Assembly: GCA_902625215.1 (NCBI GenBank)
Contig: CACOAO010000005.1
Coordinates: forward strand, 1 to 64,000
DNA length: 64,000 nt
Direction: 5' to 3'
Source of the DNA: an uncultured SAR116 cluster alpha proteobacterium
Lineage (GTDB): Bacteria > Pseudomonadota > Alphaproteobacteria > Puniceispirillales > Marisalimonadaceae
This document shows, piece after piece, positions 60,610 to 64,000 of the stretch (within the stretch, counting starts at the first letter, position 1; the number at the start of each line of letters is the position of its first letter). The notes below the pieces were generated by a model. That model was not told the origin of the DNA, did no database searches, and was given only the letters and a program-made list of their open reading frames with translations. The translations under genes and the position numbers were made by a program.

Positions 60610-61773
60610 ATGAATAATATTTTTTCAAAAATTAATAATCAAACTAAAATATTTGCAATTTTTTTAGCAATTTTTATGCTTTTACATACAAGTTTATTTG
60701 CAAAGGGAAAAGAAAATTTCAGACAAGTTGAGGCTACTGGAAGATCAATCATATTACCGGATAATCTTGAAACATCTAGAAAAAGAGCTCTTGAAGACGC
60801 ATTATATGTTGCTGCTTTAAAAGGTGGAGCAGATATAAATGGTTTTTCTTCTATAAGCTCAAATACAATAATTAATGATCAATCAGTTGTAAGGGCAACA
60901 AATAGCGTCATTGATTTTAAAATTTTATCAGAAACTCAAGACAAAGAATTTCTAATTATAAATATAAGCGCTATCGTTGGAGATGAATTATCAAAAATTA
61001 ATTGTAAAAATAGGCCTTTAAATATTACCTTATTAAAAGGAATTTTTCGATTTGATTCAAATGTAGAAACTAAGTTAGGAAGATATTTACCAATTTGGTA
61101 TAACCAAATATATGAAATTATTTCCTCCATTCCGAATATAAATATAACTAATCATAAAGACAAATCAGTTGAACAAATAACTCAATCTAGCATTAATCGT
61201 TCATTTAATTATAAAGCTCTAATAAATGGTTTACCAAAAATACAGTCAGGTGATTATAGTATAGTTCCAAAATTATTTTTAACTAAAATAAATCAAGAAA
61301 ATGATTTCTTAAATTATTTGTTAAAAGTTACTTATGAAATTTATAAAGGACAAAAATTAGAATTAATAAGATCTAGATCATATGATTTGCCTATTAAATA
61401 TCAATTTAGTAGCAAATTTCAATTTATTTTAAATATATCTACTGCCAATATTGATAATATTGATAAAATTGTAAGAGAACATATGAATAATGTTACAAAT
61501 GATTTTTTAAAAGAGATTACTTGTATGCCTTTAGAAGGAAAATTATCTGTAAATGATGAAAAACTAATAGTTAATCTAGGACGAAATCAGGGTATAAAAC
61601 AAAGACAGATAGGTTTAGTTAAAGGAATTAATATTAAAAACTCGATGTTAAATAACAGTAGCGTTATAGTTCATACAGATAATATTTTTGACAACTATAG
61701 TACCTTACTACCTTTAAATAATGACGTAAAATTAACGACACTGAATAATTTAATTGTCAAATTTGTGGAGTAA
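60610..61773 (+). CDS. flgT: Flagellar H-ring protein FlgT
   Basis: A 387-residue exported protein: signal peptide 1-31 (cut near SLFA), then an N-terminal domain with VEATGRSIILPDNLETSRKRALEDALYVAALKGGADINGFSSI, which follows the FlgT-N pattern of Vibrio (T-x-R-K-R-A-x-x-D-A), and a C-terminal SH3-like domain (VNDEKLIVNLGRNQGIKQRQIGLVKG). FlgT organises the H-ring and basal body in Vibrio, and a homologue is needed for rotation in Rhodobacter sphaeroides. Nine bases follow flgP. Confidence 0.85.
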   Translation: MNNIFSKINNQTKIFAIFLAIFMLLHTSLFAKGKENFRQVEATGRSIILPDNLETSRKRALEDALYVAALKGGADINGFSSISSNTIINDQSVVRATNSVIDFKILSETQDKEFLIINISAIVGDELSKINCKNRPLNITLLKGIFRFDSNVETKLGRYLPIWYNQIYEIISSIPNINITNHKDKSVEQITQSSINRSFNYKALINGLPKIQSGDYSIVPKLFLTKINQENDFLNYLLKVTYEIYKGQKLELIRSRSYDLPIKYQFSSKFQFILNISTANIDNIDKIVREHMNNVTNDFLKEITCMPLEGKLSVNDEKLIVNLGRNQGIKQRQIGLVKGINIKNSMLNNSSVIVHTDNIFDNYSTLLPLNNDVKLTTLNNLIVKFVE

Positions 61774-61777
61774 TTTA

Positions 61778-62218
61778 ATGAAAAAAAATCTAGTATTTTT
61801 CCTTTTCACAGTATTTATTTTTTCTTTTTCAAAGTTTTCATATTCAGAGCCTTTTGTTGTTTTAGAGTATAGAGGCAATTCAGATCGTAGTAATTCCAAT
61901 TCTGATAATATTTTTCTACAAGATCTAAATTATAGCTCACAACATGTAGTTTTAAAAAACGAAACATTGAGTGACATAATGTTAAATTATTATGGTTCAA
62001 AATCCTTTAATAATAAGATTTTAAGTTTAGCAATTGTTTATTTTAACAAAAAAGCCTTTGTGAGAAATAATCCAAATTTTTTATACTCTGGTAAAAAATT
62101 ATACCTTCCTAGTGTAAATGAAATTAAAAGTTTGATTATAAATAATGAGAAAACTTTAAAAAATAAAGACGAATATAATTCATCAATTTCATCACAAATT
62201 TATTTTTTTGGAGGATAG
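61778..62218 (+). CDS. Exported LysM-like protein in the flagellar operon
   Basis: A 146-residue exported protein: signal peptide (MKKNLVFFLFTVFIFSFSKFSYS) and a LysM/FimV-type segment (HVVLKNETLSDIMLNYYGSKSFNNKI...NPNFLYSGKKLYLPS). LysM modules bind peptidoglycan, so it could anchor the H-ring or rod assembly to the wall. ATG 61778 follows GGAG; the upstream frame start at 61754 would overlap flgT. Unnamed; tightly placed between flgT and flgA. Confidence 0.75.
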   Translation: MKKNLVFFLFTVFIFSFSKFSYSEPFVVLEYRGNSDRSNSNSDNIFLQDLNYSSQHVVLKNETLSDIMLNYYGSKSFNNKILSLAIVYFNKKAFVRNNPNFLYSGKKLYLPSVNEIKSLIINNEKTLKNKDEYNSSISSQIYFFGG

Positions 62219-62221
62219 TTG

Positions 62222-62968
62222 ATGTTAGGTAAAATTCTTAAAAACTTTCTCTTTATTATTTTTATTTGTTTAATTAATAAACAAGTAGTTGCACTTACTG
62301 GTGAAGAAATTTCTTTGAAAGTTTCAAAGTGGTTAATGGAAGAGGGGGTTAGTGGAAGTCCAGTTTTTTCAAAAAATAGTTCTTTCAACGATTGTAACAA
62401 TAATATTGAAATAACAAAAATGTTTAATAATTATAAAACAATTAGAGTCAATTGTTTAGATAAAAACGGTTTTGATCTAATAATGAGGGTGCAGATTGCA
62501 AAAAAAGTAGAAATTAAAAAGAAATTAAAACCTATTAAATTACCTAAAACCCATACTCAGAAGAATAAACTTAAAAAGAAAAACAAAATTTATAAAATTA
62601 TAAAATTAAAAAAATCACTTGAAAAAAATGATATTATAGAATTAGGTGATATTGAAACAATGTTGGTAGCAAAAAAATTTCAAACGTCTTTTTTCTCTAG
62701 TAAAAAAGAACTAGTTGGAAGAAAATTAAAACAAAACTTGAAAATGGGACAAATTTTGCATCCTAGACATTTGTTTGAAAGCTTTGATATCAATAATGGA
62801 GATATTATTTCAATCATATCAAATTCTGGGAATGTTTCTGTTACTGTCTCGGGTGAAGCCCAGGATTCAGGGAATTTAGGAGATTTAATAAAAGTAAAAA
62901 ATCTAAAAAGTGGTAAGATTATTAAAGGTTATATTAAAAAAGATAAAAAAATTAAAATTTTTCGCTAA
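62222..62968 (+). CDS. flgA: P-ring assembly chaperone FlgA
   Basis: About 248 residues, exported: N-terminal signal segment (MLGKILKNFLFIIFICLINKQVVA), then a Lys-rich linker, then the SAF domain (IIELGDIETMLVAKKFQ; ELVGRKLKQNLKMGQILHPRHL; ...VKVKNLKSGKIIKGYI). The G-R-x-L-x-x-x-x-x-x-G motif and the V-x-N-x-x-S-G-K-I-I-x-G end are the FlgA signatures. GGAGG precedes ATG 62222. It is a periplasmic chaperone for the flagellar P-ring. Confidence 0.88.
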   Translation: MLGKILKNFLFIIFICLINKQVVALTGEEISLKVSKWLMEEGVSGSPVFSKNSSFNDCNNNIEITKMFNNYKTIRVNCLDKNGFDLIMRVQIAKKVEIKKKLKPIKLPKTHTQKNKLKKKNKIYKIIKLKKSLEKNDIIELGDIETMLVAKKFQTSFFSSKKELVGRKLKQNLKMGQILHPRHLFESFDINNGDIISIISNSGNVSVTVSGEAQDSGNLGDLIKVKNLKSGKIIKGYIKKDKKIKIFR

Positions 62969-63015
62969 AATAATTTAATAAGTTGTCGTTATTGATACTG
63001 TGGAGTTATAGTAAA

Positions 63016-63306
63016 ATGGATAAAATAACAAATAATATTTTAAATAACATACCTAAAAAAGATGTTAAGGATTCAAAACCTACTCTAAATGAGTTAAATA
63101 AAAAGACTTTAGAGAGTAATTCGCCATCTAATGTTGTAGATATTAAAGACACGAAAAAGTTAGTTCGAGAAATGGCTCAGTCTGCACCTATTGACGTAGA
63201 TAAAGTTGCAAAAATAAAAGAGGCTATTTCTTCAGGTAAATACCCACTAGACTTAGATAAGTTGTCTGATGCACTTATGCAGGCGTATAGGGAAATGAAA
63301 TCTTAA
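63016..63306 (+). CDS. flgM: Anti-sigma-28 factor FlgM
   Basis: A 96-residue protein with a disordered, charged N-terminal half and a C-terminal FlgM domain (LVREMAQSAPIDVDKVAKIKEAISSGKYPLDLDKLSDALMQ), the region that binds FliA. ATG 63016 follows GGAG, and the longer frame from 62983 would add a hydrophobic, unconserved stretch. FlgM keeps FliA inactive until the hook-basal body is finished and FlgM is exported. Confidence 0.92.
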   Translation: MDKITNNILNNIPKKDVKDSKPTLNELNKKTLESNSPSNVVDIKDTKKLVREMAQSAPIDVDKVAKIKEAISSGKYPLDLDKLSDALMQAYREMKS

Positions 63307-63322
63307 AATAAAACTGAATGTT

Positions 63323-63598
63323 ATGATACAAAAACTTAAAATTCTTGATGAAACTCTTAATCAATTAGATGAAATTAACAAAGTTGGTTTCTTATATGAA
63401 GATTTTAAAAAAGTTAATTCTGAACTAGAAAAAATTTTAGTGGATTTAAAATCTGAAAATCAAACCCTTCAAAATAACAAATTTTCTGAAGAGTATAGAA
63501 ACATATATGAAAATACTTTGAATAAAATAGATAAGCTAGAATCAAAAATTTTGCCTAAAGCCAATTTGTTAGATTCATTTACAAGCTCCAACCTCTAA
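63323..63598 (+). CDS. FlgN-like flagellar chaperone candidate
   Basis: A 91-residue, almost fully helical acidic protein (LDETLNQLDEINKVGFLYEDFKKVNSELEKILVDLKSENQTL) that follows flgM by 16 bases. FlgN, the chaperone of the hook-associated proteins, occupies exactly this place after flgM in many genomes, and helical content and size are compatible, although FlgN is usually longer (about 140). Sequence similarity is too weak for certainty. Confidence 0.55.
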   Translation: MIQKLKILDETLNQLDEINKVGFLYEDFKKVNSELEKILVDLKSENQTLQNNKFSEEYRNIYENTLNKIDKLESKILPKANLLDSFTSSNL

Positions 63599-63649
63599 TT
63601 TTTTTATTTATTTATAGCAATTTCAAATAAAATCATGAATATATAAATT

Positions 63650-64000
63650 ATGTTTATAGATATTTTACTATCAAATTTTGAGATTTTCATATTCTTTTCA
63701 ATTCTATTTATCTTAGTTGCTTTTATATTATTATTTATACTCCAATTACAAAATTTTAGATCAAACAAAAACTCAATAATTGAATATGCGAACAGCATAA
63801 ATATTAATATTAGAGAGATCAAAGAGTATTTGGTAGTTTTAAGTAACTTGTTAGAGCATCAAAAAAAAGAAATATTAAATATTACTGACAAAATTATTTT
63901 TATAGAAAGAGAAATTAGTAGGTTAGGAAATATTAAGGGATCAGAAGATGTTCTGAACTTAGCTATCAATATGGTCAGACAAGGTAATAGTAAAGAAGAA
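63650..64000 (+). CDS. Membrane-anchored DUF2802-like motility protein (partial)
   Basis: A frame of 117 codons opens at ATG 63650 and runs off the right edge. It starts with one membrane anchor (FEIFIFFSILFILVAFILLFILQ), followed by a coiled coil (IREIKEYLVVLSNLLEHQKKEILNITDKIIFIEREI) and DVLNLAINMVRQGNSKEE, which resembles the start of the C-terminal motif of DUF2802 proteins found beside flagellar genes (A-x-x-L-x-x-x-G-x-x-x-x-E). The identification is moderate, because the protein is cut. Confidence 0.6.
   Translation, partial: MFIDILLSNFEIFIFFSILFILVAFILLFILQLQNFRSNKNSIIEYANSININIREIKEYLVVLSNLLEHQKKEILNITDKIIFIEREISRLGNIKGSEDVLNLAINMVRQGNSKEE

Noticed and set aside
63604-63822. Minus-strand 72-codon frame near the right edge
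   Set aside because: It is opposite the DUF2802-like gene at 63650, which continues the flagellar operon and has a membrane anchor plus coiled coil.
1-64000. tRNA, rRNA, CRISPR arrays, insertion sequences, prophage or integrase genes
   Set aside because: I looked for T-loop motifs, regular direct repeats, transposase or phage proteins and found none that hold up.

Overview
The window looks like a chromosomal segment of a marine, free-living, low-GC (about 30% by eye) bacterium, most probably an alphaproteobacterium of the SAR116 / HIMB59 / Rhodospirillales-like type. The main arguments are an MntX-type manganese transporter, an alphaproteobacterial-style Fur/Mur regulator, dense gene packing, many short-chain dehydrogenases, acyl-CoA enzymes and isopropylmalate-dehydrogenase-like enzymes, and very AT-rich spacers. 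I see no rRNA, tRNA, insertion sequence, integrase or CRISPR array. The assignment to a group is inference; gene content alone does not settle it.

Layout. 1-15958: mixed metabolism (SDR, tartrate/malate-type dehydrogenase, FMN hydroxyacid oxidase, esterase, manganese transporter mntX behind a 12-bp inverted repeat, GAF protein, dehalogenase-like hydrolase, glycosyltransferase, GST, glycerate 2-kinase, crotonase, lytic transglycosylase, nitroreductase, MFS). 15986-19802: a three-gene glucosylglycerate unit (phosphatase, synthase, GH13 phosphorylase). 19812-24665: complete urease operon ureDABCEFG on the minus strand. 24730-38641: CoA-thioester catabolism (CoA transferase, thiolase, enoyl-CoA hydratase, a paired acyl-CoA dehydrogenase) and a four-carbon acid sugar kinase / RraA / dehydrogenase group. 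38642-46691: an iron island with five Fur-box-like sites, bacterioferritin, bacterioferritin-associated ferredoxin, a DUF4856 exported protein, a membrane fatty-acid-hydroxylase-type protein, the ferric-iron binding protein, Fur itself and the ferric-iron permease. 46823-49151: a second tartrate-type dehydrogenase and a threonine-synthase-like enzyme. 49138-64000: motility region with FliL-like, FlgF-like, FlhA, FlhF, FlhG, FliA, FlgP, FlgT, LysM, FlgA, FlgM and FlgN-like genes, interspersed with unrecognised small genes, an orphan ParA-type ATPase and a candidate structured small RNA.

How they work together. Glucosylglycerate made from NDP-glucose and 3-phosphoglycerate can be phosphorolysed back to glucose-1-phosphate and glycerate, and glycerate can re-enter glycolysis through the glycerate 2-kinase at 11099-12346; the window therefore encodes a possible solute make-and-recover cycle. 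Iron genes share Fur-box-like dyads. Flagellar genes carry three excellent sigma-54 (-24/-12) promoters, two of them divergent between flhA and flgP, and the window also encodes the sigma-28 factor FliA and its anti-factor FlgM, so a tiered RpoN-then-FliA flagellar cascade with Vibrio-like H-ring proteins (FlgP, FlgT) and FlhF/FlhG polar placement is likely.

Best leads for novelty: a nitrile-hydratase-leader-peptide-like (NHLP-like) protein inside the motility region, a structured RNA or 26-residue microprotein with strong ribosome binding site and terminator, an unknown Fur-box gene in front of bfd, a bacterioferritin lacking one ferroxidase ligand, an FlhF whose G3 motif is lost, and the palindrome in front of mntX.
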